From Rhodobacter capsulatus (GTDB taxonomy: Bacteria > Pseudomonadota > Alphaproteobacteria > Rhodobacterales > Rhodobacteraceae), in the NCBI RefSeq assembly GCF_005144475.1, contig NZ_SWJZ01000082.1:1-64000 (forward strand): a stretch of DNA of 64,000 nucleotides. The letters run 5' to 3'. A model generated the notes under the pieces. It saw only the letters and a list, made by a program, of their open reading frames with translations, was not told the DNA's origin and made no database searches. Below are positions 35,453-44,700 of this stretch, in pieces; position 1 is the first letter of the stretch; each line of letters begins with the position of its first letter. Position numbers and translations under genes: made by a program.

Positions 35453-37157
35453 GGTCCGGGTGCAGCGGCGCGGCACCTTCCTCCTTCAGCACGGCATCCA
35501 GCCCGACTTCGAGCTTGCGGCGGACGCGGTTGGGGTCAAGATCGGGCGAGGGCCCCAGATTGAGCGCCCGACGCCACTGGAATTCCGCCTCGCGCTGGCG
35601 TCCGACGGCCCAGTAGACATCGCCCAGATGGTCGTTCAGCAACGGATCGGCCGGGGTCAGCTCGACCGCCTTTTCCATCTGCACCACCGCTTCGTCATAG
35701 CGGCCCAGCCGGTAATAGGCCCAGCCCAGACTGTCGGTGATATAGCCGTCATCCGGCCGCCCGGCGACGGCCTTTTCGATCATCTTGAGCGCTTCTTTCA
35801 GGTTCTGCCGCTTCTCCACATAGGAATAGCCCAGATAATTCAGCACCATCGGCTGATCGGGGGAAAGCTTCAGCGCCTCGCGGAAGCCCTTTTCGGCCTT
35901 GTCCCACTGCCCCGAACGTTCCTGCGCGATGGCGCGCGAATACCACAGGCTCCAGTCGGTCGGGCGCGGCGTGCCGGTCAGCGCGATCGCCTTGTCATAG
36001 GCCGTGGCGGCCTCGGCGTAGCGTTCCTCGCGACGCAGCGTGTCGCCCAGCGAGGACCAGGCATTGGGCAGGTCGGGATGGCTGCGGGAAAGCTCTTCGA
36101 GCACGCCGATCGCCGCATCGGATTGCCCGGCCGAGACCATCGCCTGCGCCCGCCCCAGTTCGGCGGCATAGAAGGCGGGATTGTCCGGGCCGATCTCGGC
36201 ATAGGCGGCGATCGCCAGATCATATTGTTCCTGCGATTCCAGGATGTCGGCGATCAGCAGCGCGGCATCGACATCGTCGGGGCGCAGCCACAGCGCCAGC
36301 CGGGCATGGATCAGCGCGAAACCGGGCAGCGAATCCGCGCTCAGCGCCAGCGCGACCGACTGGAACACCTCCGCCACGCCGTCGCGGGCCGATCCGATCC
36401 GGGTGAAGGGCAGGGTTTCCCCGGCCGCCAGCTGCTTGCGGATCGCGGCGATCTCGGGCGGGGCGGTGTCGCCATAGGCCCGATCGATCAGCGCCACCGC
36501 ATCACTGTCGCGTTCCAGCTGCGAGAGCACCTGCGCATGGGCCAGAATGCCGCGCCGGGTGCCGTTGAAGTAATCGGCATATTTGCCGGAAAAGATCTTC
36601 TCGGCGCCCTCGTGATCGCCGACCAGCGCCGCGGCCAGCGCGCGGTGATAGGCGGCAAAGCCCTCGAGCCCCTCGATCTTGCCCAACGCCTCAAAGCTTT
36701 CCATCGCCTCGGACATCTTGCCCGCGCCCGCCAGCGCCCAGGCCTTGTAAAGCCCGCCCACCAGCTGACCGGCATCGCCGCCGCGGTCCAAAAGCGCCTG
36801 GCCCGCGGCGAAATCGCCCGAGCGCGCCGCCTCGGCCAGCATCACCAGCACCGCCACCTGCGAGGGCTGCTTGGCGGTGACCATCTGCGCCGCCAGATCG
36901 CGGGCGGCGGTCATGTCACCCAGCGACAGAAGGCTGACCAGCAGCCCTTCCTGCACCCGTTCATCGGTGGGATTGTCGGCCAGAAGGCGTTGATAATAGG
37001 TCGCCGCCGCGGCGTAATTGCTGTCCGTCGCCGCCGCCTGCGCGGCCAGATAGGCGCCCGCATCCTCGGACCGGACCGCGGTCGCGGGCAGGGCCAGGCC
37101 AAGCCCAAGGGCCGCGGCAAGGCAGAGAACAGGCGAAAGTCGGGAAAGGAAGGGCAC
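35439..37157 (-). CDS. Exported TPR-repeat protein
   Basis: A 572-aa precursor from a GTG at 37157 preceded by AAAGGA at good spacing. Signal peptide [26 protein letters not shown]. The rest is a long array of tetratricopeptide repeats (clearest at the C-terminus: [32 protein letters not shown]). It probably scaffolds a periplasmic or outer-membrane complex. The longer frame to 37358 has no start signal. It lies upstream of and overlaps ispE, as is common in Rhodobacterales. Confidence 0.85.
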   Translation of the reverse strand: MPFLSRLSPVLCLAAALGLGLALPATAVRSEDAGAYLAAQAAATDSNYAAAATYYQRLLADNPTDERVQEGLLVSLLSLGDMTAARDLAAQMVTAKQPSQVAVLVMLAEAARSGDFAAGQALLDRGGDAGQLVGGLYKAWALAGAGKMSEAMESFEALGKIEGLEGFAAYHRALAAALVGDHEGAEKIFSGKYADYFNGTRRGILAHAQVLSQLERDSDAVALIDRAYGDTAPPEIAAIRKQLAAGETLPFTRIGSARDGVAEVFQSVALALSADSLPGFALIHARLALWLRPDDVDAALLIADILESQEQYDLAIAAYAEIGPDNPAFYAAELGRAQAMVSAGQSDAAIGVLEELSRSHPDLPNAWSSLGDTLRREERYAEAATAYDKAIALTGTPRPTDWSLWYSRAIAQERSGQWDKAEKGFREALKLSPDQPMVLNYLGYSYVEKRQNLKEALKMIEKAVAGRPDDGYITDSLGWAYYRLGRYDEAVVQMEKAVELTPADPLLNDHLGDVYWAVGRQREAEFQWRRALNLGPSPDLDPNRVRRKLEVGLDAVLKEEGAAPLHPDHAQN

Positions 37158-37267
37158 GGATGGGTCCTTTTGATCGGGCTGGCCCAAAAGGTAGCGAGGC
37201 CCATCGTGCAAAGCAATCGGGGGCGGCGAAAGCCCCCCCCGCAACACGCCGATGTGACGCGCAAGAC

Positions 37268-38929
37268 TCACATGTTGGGGTAGTTCGGCCCGTCGCCGCC
37301 CTGCGGCGTGGTCCAGGTGATGTTCTGCGACGGATCCTTGATGTCGCAGGTCTTGCAATGCACGCAGTTCTGGAAGTTGATCTGGAACTTCGCCTGATCG
37401 CCCTCGCCCAGCACCTCATAGACGCCCGCCGGGCAGTAGCGCTGCGCCGGTTCCGCATAGTCGCGCAGGTTGACCGTCAGCGGGATCGCGGCATCCTTCA
37501 GCCGCAGGTGGCAGGGCTGGCTTTCCTCGTGGTTGGTAAAGGCGAAGCTGACATTGGTCAGCCGGTCGAAGCTGATCTTGCCATCGGGTTTCGGATAGTC
37601 GATCGGCGCGAAATCCTTGGCCAGCCCGGTATGGGCGGCGTCGGTCTTCTTGTGCTTGAGCGTGCCGAAGAAGGAAAAGCCCAGCAGCGCATTCGTCCAC
37701 ATGTCGAGCCCGCCGAGGAACATCGAGGCCCAGATCCCCCACCAGGACCACATCGGCTTGACGTTGCGCACCGGGATCAGATCCTTGGCGATGGCGCCCG
37801 AGCGGACATCGGCCTCGTAATCCACCAGCTCGTCGCCTTCGCGCCCGGCCTTGATCGCTTTCGCGGCGGCATCGGCGGCGGCAATGCCCGAGAGCATCGC
37901 ATTGTGGTTGCCCTTGATCCGCGGCACGTTCACGAACCCCGCCGAGCAGCCCAGAAGCGCCGCCCCCGGCACGGTCAGTTTCGGGATCGACTGCCAGCCA
38001 CCCTCGGAAATCGCCCGCGCGCCGTAAGCCACGCGCTTGCCGCCCTCCAGCAGCTGCGCCACCATCGGGTGATGCTTGAAGCGCTGGAATTCCATATAGG
38101 GGTAGAGATAGGGGTTCTGGTAGTTCAGGTGCACCACAAGCCCGATATACACCTGATTGTTTTCAATGTGATAGATGAAGGACCCGCCGCCCGCGTTATG
38201 GTCAAGCGGCCAGCCCATCGTGTGCGACACCGTGCCCTCGCGGTGCTTCTTCGGGTCGATCTCCCAGATTTCCTTCATGCCGATGCCGAATTTCTGCGGG
38301 CATTTGCCGTCGGACAGGTTGTAGCGCTCGATCAGCTGTTTGGAGAGCGAGCCGCGCACCCCTTCGGCGAGGAAGACATATTTGCCGCGCAGCTCCATCC
38401 CGGGTTCGTAATTCGGGCCCGGCGTGCCATCGGCGGCCAGCCCCATTTCCCCCGCGACGACCCCGGCGACGCGGGTGTTGCCCGCGGCGTCCTTGTCCCA
38501 GACCAGTTCCGAGCACGACATGCCCGGGAAGATCTCGACGCCCATGCCCTCGGCCTGTTCGGCCAGCCAGCGGCAGACATTCGCCATGGACACGATGTAA
38601 TTGCCGTGATTCGACATCAGCTTCGGCATCGGCCAGTTCGGGATGCGGGTCTGCCCGGCGGAGGAAAGCAGGAAGAAATTGTCTTCCTTGACCGGCGTCG
38701 TGATCGGCGCGCCCTTTTCCTTCCAGTCCGGAATGAGCTTGTTGAGGCCCCGCGGGTCCAGAACCGCGCCCGAAAGGATATGCGCGCCGACCTCGGAGCC
38801 CTTTTCCAGCACGACCACGTTCAGATCCGGGTCGATCTGCTTGAGCCGGATCGCCGCAGAAAGCCCCGACGGACCGGCCCCCACGATCACCACATCGTAT
38901 TCCATCGACTCGCGTTCGATCTCGGCCAT
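37268..38929 (-). CDS. etfD: Electron transfer flavoprotein-ubiquinone oxidoreductase
   Basis: A 553-aa ETF-QO that passes electrons from ETF (fatty acid and amino acid oxidation) to ubiquinone. FAD-binding VVIVGAGPSGLSAAIRL at residue ~12, the ubiquinone-binding region GGGSFIYHIENNQVYIGLVV, and a C-terminal 4Fe-4S site (RYCPAGVY and NCVHCKTCDIKD with TWTTPQGGDGP). The ATG at 38929 follows GAAGGAG. Functionally related to the beta-oxidation genes 4 kb away. Confidence 0.96.
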   Translation of the reverse strand: MAEIERESMEYDVVIVGAGPSGLSAAIRLKQIDPDLNVVVLEKGSEVGAHILSGAVLDPRGLNKLIPDWKEKGAPITTPVKEDNFFLLSSAGQTRIPNWPMPKLMSNHGNYIVSMANVCRWLAEQAEGMGVEIFPGMSCSELVWDKDAAGNTRVAGVVAGEMGLAADGTPGPNYEPGMELRGKYVFLAEGVRGSLSKQLIERYNLSDGKCPQKFGIGMKEIWEIDPKKHREGTVSHTMGWPLDHNAGGGSFIYHIENNQVYIGLVVHLNYQNPYLYPYMEFQRFKHHPMVAQLLEGGKRVAYGARAISEGGWQSIPKLTVPGAALLGCSAGFVNVPRIKGNHNAMLSGIAAADAAAKAIKAGREGDELVDYEADVRSGAIAKDLIPVRNVKPMWSWWGIWASMFLGGLDMWTNALLGFSFFGTLKHKKTDAAHTGLAKDFAPIDYPKPDGKISFDRLTNVSFAFTNHEESQPCHLRLKDAAIPLTVNLRDYAEPAQRYCPAGVYEVLGEGDQAKFQINFQNCVHCKTCDIKDPSQNITWTTPQGGDGPNYPNM

Positions 38930-39101
38930 CTGGGGGCTCCTTCGTTCAGGCAGCAGCAGCGCGTTCCGGGGTGGTGGTAACGCGAATGGGAACATGAAGC
39001 AATTGTTACGCAGCGCTGCGACGCAACAATGTTTCGCATCTGCAGAACGGCCACGCCGGTCCGGATGCGGCACCCGGTCGGCGGAAAACGCCCTGCCACC
39101 C

Positions 39102-39130
39102 TTGACACCGGACCCGCTTGGCGGATTTAC
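39102..39130 (+). promoter_or_regulatory. Possible greA promoter
   Basis: A perfect TTGACA (39102-39107) lies 75 bp upstream of greA. The -10 region at 17 bp (ATTTAC) is poor. Confidence 0.3.
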
Positions 39131-39181
39131 CTCACAGGGCTAAGAAGAAGAATTGGCAGCCAGCACAGGTCAAGGACCGCC

Positions 39182-39652
39182 ATGGAAAAGATACCGATGA
39201 CGCGCGCCGGCTACGACGTGCTCGACGAGGAACTGAAAACGCTGAAGTCCGTGGAACGGCCCGCCGTCATCAAGGCGATTGCCGAGGCGCGCGAACATGG
39301 CGACCTTTCCGAAAACGCCGAGTATCACGCCGCCCGCGAAAAACAGAGCTTCGTCGAGGGCCGGATCAAGGAACTCGAATCGGTTCTGAGCCGCGCCGAG
39401 GTGATCGACACGGTGAAGCTGTCGGGCTCGATCAAGTTCGGGGCCACGGTGACGCTTGTCGACGAGGACACCGACGAGGAACGCACCTATCAGATCGTCG
39501 GCGAGCACGAGGCCGATCTGGAACGCGGTCTTCTGAACATCAAGTCGCCGCTGGCGCGGGCGCTGATCGGCAAGGATGAAGGCGACAGCGTCGAGGTCCG
39601 CACCCCGGGCGGGCAGCGCAGTTACGAGATCCTGTCGGTCCGTTTCCTGTAA
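39182..39652 (+). CDS. greA: Transcription elongation factor GreA
   Basis: A 156-aa protein. The N-terminal coiled coil has the catalytic tip acidic residues ([25 protein letters not shown]) and the C-terminal FKBP-like domain ends [32 protein letters not shown]. It stimulates transcript cleavage by backtracked RNA polymerase. Length and motifs are typical. Confidence 0.97.
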   Translation: MEKIPMTRAGYDVLDEELKTLKSVERPAVIKAIAEAREHGDLSENAEYHAAREKQSFVEGRIKELESVLSRAEVIDTVKLSGSIKFGATVTLVDEDTDEERTYQIVGEHEADLERGLLNIKSPLARALIGKDEGDSVEVRTPGGQRSYEILSVRFL

Positions 39653-39676
39653 GCGGATCTGTACAAAGGTGGCGAG

Positions 39677-40717
39677 ATGGGCGAGCCCCAGTCCGAGCGC
39701 AAGACCCCCGAGAGCGGTGCGGTGCCATGGTCGCCCGCGCCGCTGCCCGCGGCTGCGGCCTCGAACCGCACGGCATGGGTGGCGGGCGGGCTGACGGCGC
39801 TCTGGCTGGCGCTGGTCGGCGCCGTCTGGCTGTTCATGCCCGCGGGCGAGGTCTCGGGGCTGACGGCCGCCTCGCTGGTGGTGACGGTCGTGGGCGTCCT
39901 GCTGCCGGTGGTGATGATCTGGGTCGCCGCCGTCACCGCCCGCACGGCACAGGAAATGCGCGCCGAGGCGCAGGCGCTCAAGGTCGCGCTGGAGGCGATG
40001 CGCTCGGCCTGGCTCAATCAGAACCAGATCCGCGGCGGTCAGGCGCTGGAAAAGAAGCTCGACGAGGTGGCGATCGCCGCAAGGCAGGCGGAATCGGCGC
40101 TGGCGACCTTTTCGACGCGCCGCGACAATGCGGCGACGCATCCCCCGGCCGACCGCAAGGCGGCGTTGGCCGTGCCCAAGCCCGCGGCCCCGGTCGATGA
40201 CCAGCCCCGGCTGGCCCTGGGCACGCCCGCCGAAGAGTTCAAGACGCCGGTTTCGGTGGCCGATTTCATCCGCGCCATGCAGTTCCCCGACAATGCCGAG
40301 GACAAGGAGGGCTTCCGCGCCCTGCGCCGGGCGCTGGAAGACCGGACGATGGCGAAGCTTTTGCGCGCGGCGCAGGATGTGCTGAACCTGCTGGCGCAGG
40401 ACGGCATCTACATGGACGATCTGAAACCCGACCGCGCCCGGCCCGAGTTGTGGCGCCGCTTTGCCAAGGGCGAGCGCGGCCGCGAGATTGCCGCGCTCGG
40501 CGGCGTGCGGGATCGCTCGTCGCTGGCGCTGACCTCGGGGCGGATGCGCGCCGACACGATCTTTCGCGATGCGGCGCATCATTTCCTGCGCCAGTTCGAC
40601 CGCACCTTCACCGAATTCGAGCAGAACGCCAGCGATCAGGAAGTCGCGGAACTGGCGGAAACCCGCACCGCCCGCGCCTTCATGCTGTTGGGCCGCGTCA
40701 CCGGCACATTTGATTGA
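39677..40717 (+). CDS. Conserved membrane protein of unknown function
   Basis: A 346-aa protein with two membrane segments (TAWVAGGLTALWLALVGAVWLF; AASLVVTVVGVLLPVVMIWVAAV). A coiled coil (residues 90-150, EMRAEAQALKVALEAMR) and a soluble C-terminal domain rich in helices (DNAEDKEGFRALRRALEDRTMAKLLRAAQDVL) follow. I recognise it only as a Rhodobacterales-type conserved hypothetical. It lies 24 bp after greA and ends at a strong shared terminator. Confidence 0.8.
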   Translation: MGEPQSERKTPESGAVPWSPAPLPAAAASNRTAWVAGGLTALWLALVGAVWLFMPAGEVSGLTAASLVVTVVGVLLPVVMIWVAAVTARTAQEMRAEAQALKVALEAMRSAWLNQNQIRGGQALEKKLDEVAIAARQAESALATFSTRRDNAATHPPADRKAALAVPKPAAPVDDQPRLALGTPAEEFKTPVSVADFIRAMQFPDNAEDKEGFRALRRALEDRTMAKLLRAAQDVLNLLAQDGIYMDDLKPDRARPELWRRFAKGERGREIAALGGVRDRSSLALTSGRMRADTIFRDAAHHFLRQFDRTFTEFEQNASDQEVAELAETRTARAFMLLGRVTGTFD

Positions 40718-40735
40718 AGAACGGGTGACTGAAGA

Positions 40736-40755
40736 TCGGGGCCCGCAGGCCCCGA
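40736..40755. terminator. Bidirectional terminator between convergent genes
   Basis: TCGGGGCC (40736-40743) - CGCA - GGCCCCGA (40748-40755), followed by CCTTTGGG, between the membrane protein gene and the tryptophanase-family gene. Confidence 0.7.
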
Positions 40756-40765
40756 CCTTTGGGCC

Positions 40766-42211
40766 TTACAGGCTGTCGCCGAAATCGGCGCGGAACTTCG
40801 CCGCCAGTGTCTGTTGCCAGTCGCCCAGCGGATCCAGCCGCCCGTAGAAGAAGCGCAGGATTTCCGGTTCCTCGACAAAGACCAGCCCGCCGATCAGATC
40901 GCGGTTCTGATACAGCCAGTCGATCCGGTCGATGGCATATTTGACCTGAGACAGGGTGAAGACCCGCCGCGGCATCGCCAGCCGCAGCAGTTCCATGTTC
41001 GAATAGACTTCCGTCCCGTCCGGGTTGCGCTGTTCCGACAGCGAGCCGCGTTCCATGCCCCGGATTCCGCTGGCGATGAACAGCGCCGAGGCCAGCGCCC
41101 CGGCGGGATATTGCGACTGCGGGATATGCGGCAGGAAGCGCATCACGTCGATATGGCAGCCAAGGCCCCCGGGCGGGGTGATCACCGGCACGCCGCGCTT
41201 GTCGAGTTCCCGCACCATGTAGTCGATGAAGAGCGGCCCTTGCGAAATCATGTCCACGTCCATGGTTTCCTCAAGGCCCACGGTCAGCGCCTCGATTTCG
41301 CGCACCGACATGCCGCCATAGGTCAGGAAGCCCTCGTAGAGCGGCACCAGCACCCGCATCTTGCGGTAAAGCTCTTCCGAGCGGATGCAGATCGCGCCGC
41401 CCCGCGCGCAGCCCAGCTTGCGCGCCGAGAAATAGATCACGTCGCACAGATCGGCGATCTGCCGGGTGATCGCGGCAATGCTCAGATCCTTGCAGCTGTC
41501 CTCGCGGGTCTTGTTGAACCACAGGTTGTCGGCCAGAAGCGAGGCATCCAGAACGAAGAGCATCCCGTGCGTGTCGCAGGCGGCGCGGATCTCGCGCAGG
41601 TTGGCAATCGAGATCGGTTGCCCGCCAATCAGGTTCGTCCCCGCCTCCATCCGCACGAAGGCGATCTTCTCGGCGCCATGGGTGGCGACCAGCGCCTCGA
41701 GCTTGGCAATATCCATGTCGCCCTTGAACGGATGGGTCGAGGTGACCTCAAGGCCGCGGTCATGGGGTATTTCTTCGACCGTGCCGCCATTGAGCACGAT
41801 ATGCGCCTTGGTGGTGGTGAAATGGTAGTTCATCGGCACGATCATGCCCGGCTTCACCAGCACCTGAGAGAGGATGTTTTCGCAGGCGCGGCCCTGGTGG
41901 GTGGGCAGGATGAAGGCCATCCCGAACAGCTCGACCAGCTTCGCCGCGAATTTCTCGTAGGTGGCGGATCCGGCATAGCTGTCATCGGCGACCATCATCG
42001 CCGCCATCTGCCGGTCGGACATCGCGTTCACGCCGCTGTCGGTCAGCATGTCCATGAAAATGTCGCGGTTTTGCAGCAGGAAGGTGTTGTTGCCCGCCGC
42101 GGCGATCGCCGCCAAGCGGTCCTCGATCGGCGCGAGGGTGAGCTTTTGCACCACCCGCACCTTGTGCATTTCCAGCGGCACGGTCTCGCCGCCATAGAAT
42201 TTCACGACCAT
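40766..42211 (-). CDS. Tryptophanase / beta-eliminating lyase family enzyme (divergent)
   Basis: A 481-aa fold-type I PLP enzyme. It retains family blocks: LLTDSG-like DMLTDSGVNAMSDRQMAAMM, IPTHQGR-like FILPTHQGRACEN, GGQPISIANLR, the PLP lysine in FSARKLGCARGG, and ELLRLAMPRR. The DSAR block of E. coli TnaA is DASL here, so the PLP-contacting Arg is missing, and SGSRSYY is AGSATYE. It could be a tryptophanase making indole and pyruvate or a lyase of another specificity. GGAGGAA precedes the ATG. No TnaC-like leader peptide with Trp is visible. Confidence 0.82.
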   Translation of the reverse strand: MVVKFYGGETVPLEMHKVRVVQKLTLAPIEDRLAAIAAAGNNTFLLQNRDIFMDMLTDSGVNAMSDRQMAAMMVADDSYAGSATYEKFAAKLVELFGMAFILPTHQGRACENILSQVLVKPGMIVPMNYHFTTTKAHIVLNGGTVEEIPHDRGLEVTSTHPFKGDMDIAKLEALVATHGAEKIAFVRMEAGTNLIGGQPISIANLREIRAACDTHGMLFVLDASLLADNLWFNKTREDSCKDLSIAAITRQIADLCDVIYFSARKLGCARGGAICIRSEELYRKMRVLVPLYEGFLTYGGMSVREIEALTVGLEETMDVDMISQGPLFIDYMVRELDKRGVPVITPPGGLGCHIDVMRFLPHIPQSQYPAGALASALFIASGIRGMERGSLSEQRNPDGTEVYSNMELLRLAMPRRVFTLSQVKYAIDRIDWLYQNRDLIGGLVFVEEPEILRFFYGRLDPLGDWQQTLAAKFRADFGDSL

Positions 42212-42379
42212 CTCTTCCTCCCCGGGCCGGTGGCCCTGTTTCCCGCGGCGATTGAGCGCCAGAGCGCGGCTCCGATCAATCCGCGGCACCTGCGGCACAA
42301 GATCACGGCGAGGCGGCGTGCCCTCTGGCCTTCGCCGCCGCCGCCGCTTAGCTTGCGGCGGTCACAAGGGATCAGATCC

Positions 42380-42592
42380 ATGCCCAAACGCCTGCGCCTG
42401 ACGCGCCGCTTTCCGGTGGCGCTGACGAATGACGCCTATCGCGTGCTGCACCGCTTCGCCGAAGACGCCGGGCTGAGCCCGGACGAGGCGCTGTGCTTTC
42501 TCTTCGAGCATTTCAACTCGGTCACGCATCATGAAAATCTTGCGGTGCGGCTGCGGCTGTTCAAGGCGGAACTCGAGGATCGCAAGGCCTGA
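42380..42592 (+). CDS. Small basic protein of unknown function
   Basis: A 70-aa protein, MPKRLRLTRRFPVALTNDAYRVLHRFAEDAGLSPDEALCFLFEHF..., with an Arg-rich N-terminus and a helical body resembling ribbon-helix-helix-type DNA-binding proteins in size and layout. AAGGGA lies 8 bp before the ATG. It is divergent from the tryptophanase-family gene, so a regulatory role is possible but unproven. The longer frame reaching to 40814 is an antisense shadow. Confidence 0.6.
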   Translation: MPKRLRLTRRFPVALTNDAYRVLHRFAEDAGLSPDEALCFLFEHFNSVTHHENLAVRLRLFKAELEDRKA

Positions 42593-42617
42593 GGGCGCGC
42601 TTGCGGCCGGTCTCGGC

Positions 42618-42645
42618 AAGGGCGTATTTGGGCCAAGAAGAAACG
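42618..42645 (+). repeat. Intergenic repeat arm (left)
   Basis: GCGTATTTGGGCCAAGAAGA preceded by AAGG, identical over this core to 1776-1795. Confidence 0.75.
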
Positions 42646-42815
42646 GCAATCGCAAGAGGAAGGGGGCGGGTGCGCCCCGGCTGACGGAGGTCACTCAAGC
42701 CTCTGAGGAAGGTCATTCCCCGCGCCGGGGCGGCTTCTCTTTGGGCGGTCATCGGCTCGCCAGCCTGTACCGCGCGCCCAGCTTGGCAGGGCATGGTTAA
42801 CAAAAGATTGCGCTG

Positions 42816-42844
42816 CGTCTTCTTGGCACAAATACGCCCTTTTC
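42816..42844 (-). repeat. Intergenic repeat arm (right, inverted)
   Basis: On the minus strand it reads AAAAGGGCGTATTTGTGCCA followed by AGAAGACG, matching the left arm at 42618 except for one central base and the last bases. The arms are about 170 bp apart here instead of about 10. Confidence 0.75.
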
Positions 42845-42991
42845 GCCGGTCGTGCCCTCGCTCCCTCGTGACGTTGCGCCACTTTGTCGCCAGGCTACTT
42901 ACGCGCACGTCAATTCGTTGCAATATGGGTGCCGACGCGGGGCTTTCCGCGACGGGAGCAGGCCCGGCCTCGTCCGGGCAGAGGAGGATCG

Positions 42992-44203
42992 ATGACCGAA
43001 GCCTATATCTATGACGCCTGCCGGACGCCGCGGGGCAAGGGGCGCGCTGATGGCAGCCTGCATGAAGTCACCTCGGTCGCGCTGTCGGCGCGGCTGCTCG
43101 ATGCGGTGGCCGAACGCAACGGCCTGACGGGTCCCGCGGTCGAGGATGTGATCTGGGGCAATGTCACGCAGGTGGGCGAGCAGGGCGGCTGTCTGGCGCG
43201 CTCGGCGGTGCTGCTCTCGGGGCTTGATGAATCGATCCCGGGGCTTTCGATCAACCGCTTTTGCGCCAGCGGCATGGAGGCGGTGAACCTCGCCGCCAAT
43301 CAGGTCAAGGCGGGGGCGGGCGCGGCCTATATCGCGGGCGGCGTCGAGATGATGAGCCGCGTCGCCATGGGCTCGGACGGGGCGGCGATCGCCGTCGATC
43401 CGTCGCTGGCGATGAAGACCTGTTTCGTGCCGCAGGGGATTTCCGCCGATATCATCGCCACCGAATACGGCTTCACCCGCGAGATGGCCGATGCGCTTGC
43501 GGTCGAGAGCCAGCGCCGCGCCGCCGAGGCCTGGGCCGAGAACCGTTTCGCGAAATCCATCGTGCCGGTGAAGGATCAGAACGGGCTGACGATTCTGGAC
43601 CGCGACGAATATTTGCGTCCCGGCACGACGATGGAGGATCTGGCCAAGCTCAAGCCCGCCTTCAAGGACATGGGCGAGGTGATGCCGGGCTTCGACAAGG
43701 TGGCGATGCTGAAATATCCGCATCTGGAGCGGATCGCGCATATCCACCATGCGGGCAATTCCTCGGGCATCGTCGATGGCGCGGCGGCCGTGCTGATCGG
43801 CTCGAAGGAGTTCGGCGAGGCGCATGGGCTGAAGCCGCGCGCCCGTATCCGCGCCACCGCGAAGATCGGCACCGATCCGACGATCATGCTGACCGGCCCT
43901 GTCCCCGTCACCGAAAAGATCCTGCGCGACAGCGGCATGTCGATCCGCGACATCGACCTGTTCGAGGTGAACGAGGCCTTTGCCGCCGTCGTTTTGCGCT
44001 TCATGCAGGCTTTCGACGTTAGCCAGGACAAGGTCAACGTGAACGGCGGCGCGATGGCGCTGGGTCATCCCTTGGGCGCGACGGGCGCGATCATCATCGG
44101 CACGCTGCTGGATGAGCTGGAACGCCGCGATCTCTCCACCGGGCTGGCGACGCTGTGCATCGCCAGCGGCATGGGCGCGGCCACGATCATCGAGAGGGTC
44201 TGA
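42992..44203 (+). CDS. fadA: Acetyl-CoA acyltransferase (thiolase)
   Basis: A 403-aa thiolase with nucleophilic Cys91 in INRFCASGMEAVN, NEAFAAV, the GGAMALGHPLGATGA block, and the second Cys in TLCIASGMGAA. It cleaves 3-ketoacyl-CoA to acetyl-CoA. It is first in an operon in which its stop overlaps the cupin start (TGATG), and the last gene is a FadJ-like multifunctional enzyme. The SD is GAGGAGGATC. Confidence 0.93.
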   Translation: MTEAYIYDACRTPRGKGRADGSLHEVTSVALSARLLDAVAERNGLTGPAVEDVIWGNVTQVGEQGGCLARSAVLLSGLDESIPGLSINRFCASGMEAVNLAANQVKAGAGAAYIAGGVEMMSRVAMGSDGAAIAVDPSLAMKTCFVPQGISADIIATEYGFTREMADALAVESQRRAAEAWAENRFAKSIVPVKDQNGLTILDRDEYLRPGTTMEDLAKLKPAFKDMGEVMPGFDKVAMLKYPHLERIAHIHHAGNSSGIVDGAAAVLIGSKEFGEAHGLKPRARIRATAKIGTDPTIMLTGPVPVTEKILRDSGMSIRDIDLFEVNEAFAAVVLRFMQAFDVSQDKVNVNGGAMALGHPLGATGAIIIGTLLDELERRDLSTGLATLCIASGMGAATIIERV

Positions 44204-44700
44204 TGCCCAAGCTCGACCTGTCCAAGGCCCCGGTGAAGACCGGCTCGATCTACCCGGCGCCCTATGCCGTGCAGATGGCCGGGCGGTCCTCGATCCGGCT
44301 GGGCGATCTGGCCGGGCTGACGCAGTTCGGCGTCAACATCGTGACGCTGGAACCGGGCGCGGCGGCGTCCTTGCGGCACTGGCACCTGCGCGAGGATGAA
44401 TTCGCGCTGGTGTTGGAAGGCCGCCTGACGCTGATCGAGGACGCGGGCGAGACCGAGATGACCCCGGGCGATTGCGCGGCCTGGAAGGCGGGGACGGCGA
44501 ACGGGCATCGCTTCGTCAACCGCGCCGACGTGCCGGGCAAATTCCTGATCGTCGGGACCAAGGCCGCCGAGGAGGTGGCGACCTATTCCGACGTCGACAT
44601 GCAGATTCACATTGCGGGCGGCAAGGCCCGCTTCACCTACCATGACGGCAGCGATTGGGCGGGCCCCCGCGACCTTGCGCCGAAGGGAGAGAGCAAATGA
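44203..44700 (+). CDS. Cupin-domain protein within the beta-oxidation operon
   Basis: A 165-aa single-cupin protein. Motif 1 is LRHWHLREDEFALVLEGRL (metal His, His, Glu present) and motif 2 is PGDCAAWKAGTANGHRFVN (His). The core matches the 'cupin 2' family often annotated as transcriptional-regulator-like or sugar-binding. Function is unknown. It is translationally coupled on both sides (TGATG with the thiolase, ATGA with fadJ), so it probably serves the same pathway. Confidence 0.85.
   Translation: MPKLDLSKAPVKTGSIYPAPYAVQMAGRSSIRLGDLAGLTQFGVNIVTLEPGAAASLRHWHLREDEFALVLEGRLTLIEDAGETEMTPGDCAAWKAGTANGHRFVNRADVPGKFLIVGTKAAEEVATYSDVDMQIHIAGGKARFTYHDGSDWAGPRDLAPKGESK

Larger units (their letters stand above)
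42593..42991. other. 399-bp intergenic region holding two oppositely oriented repeat arms
   Basis: Between the 70-aa gene and the thiolase. It contains repeat arms at 42618-42645 and 42816-42844 in inverted orientation enclosing about 170 bp, which include a GCGCCGGGGCGGC-type G/C-rich stretch. No open frame with a ribosome binding site is convincing. The thiolase SD (GAGGAGGATC) is at the end. Confidence 0.6.

Noticed and set aside
42212-42298. Possible TnaC-like leader peptide upstream of the tryptophanase-family gene
   Set aside because: The in-frame upstream extension has no Trp-Asp-Pro signature and no separate stop, so tnaC-type attenuation is not supported.
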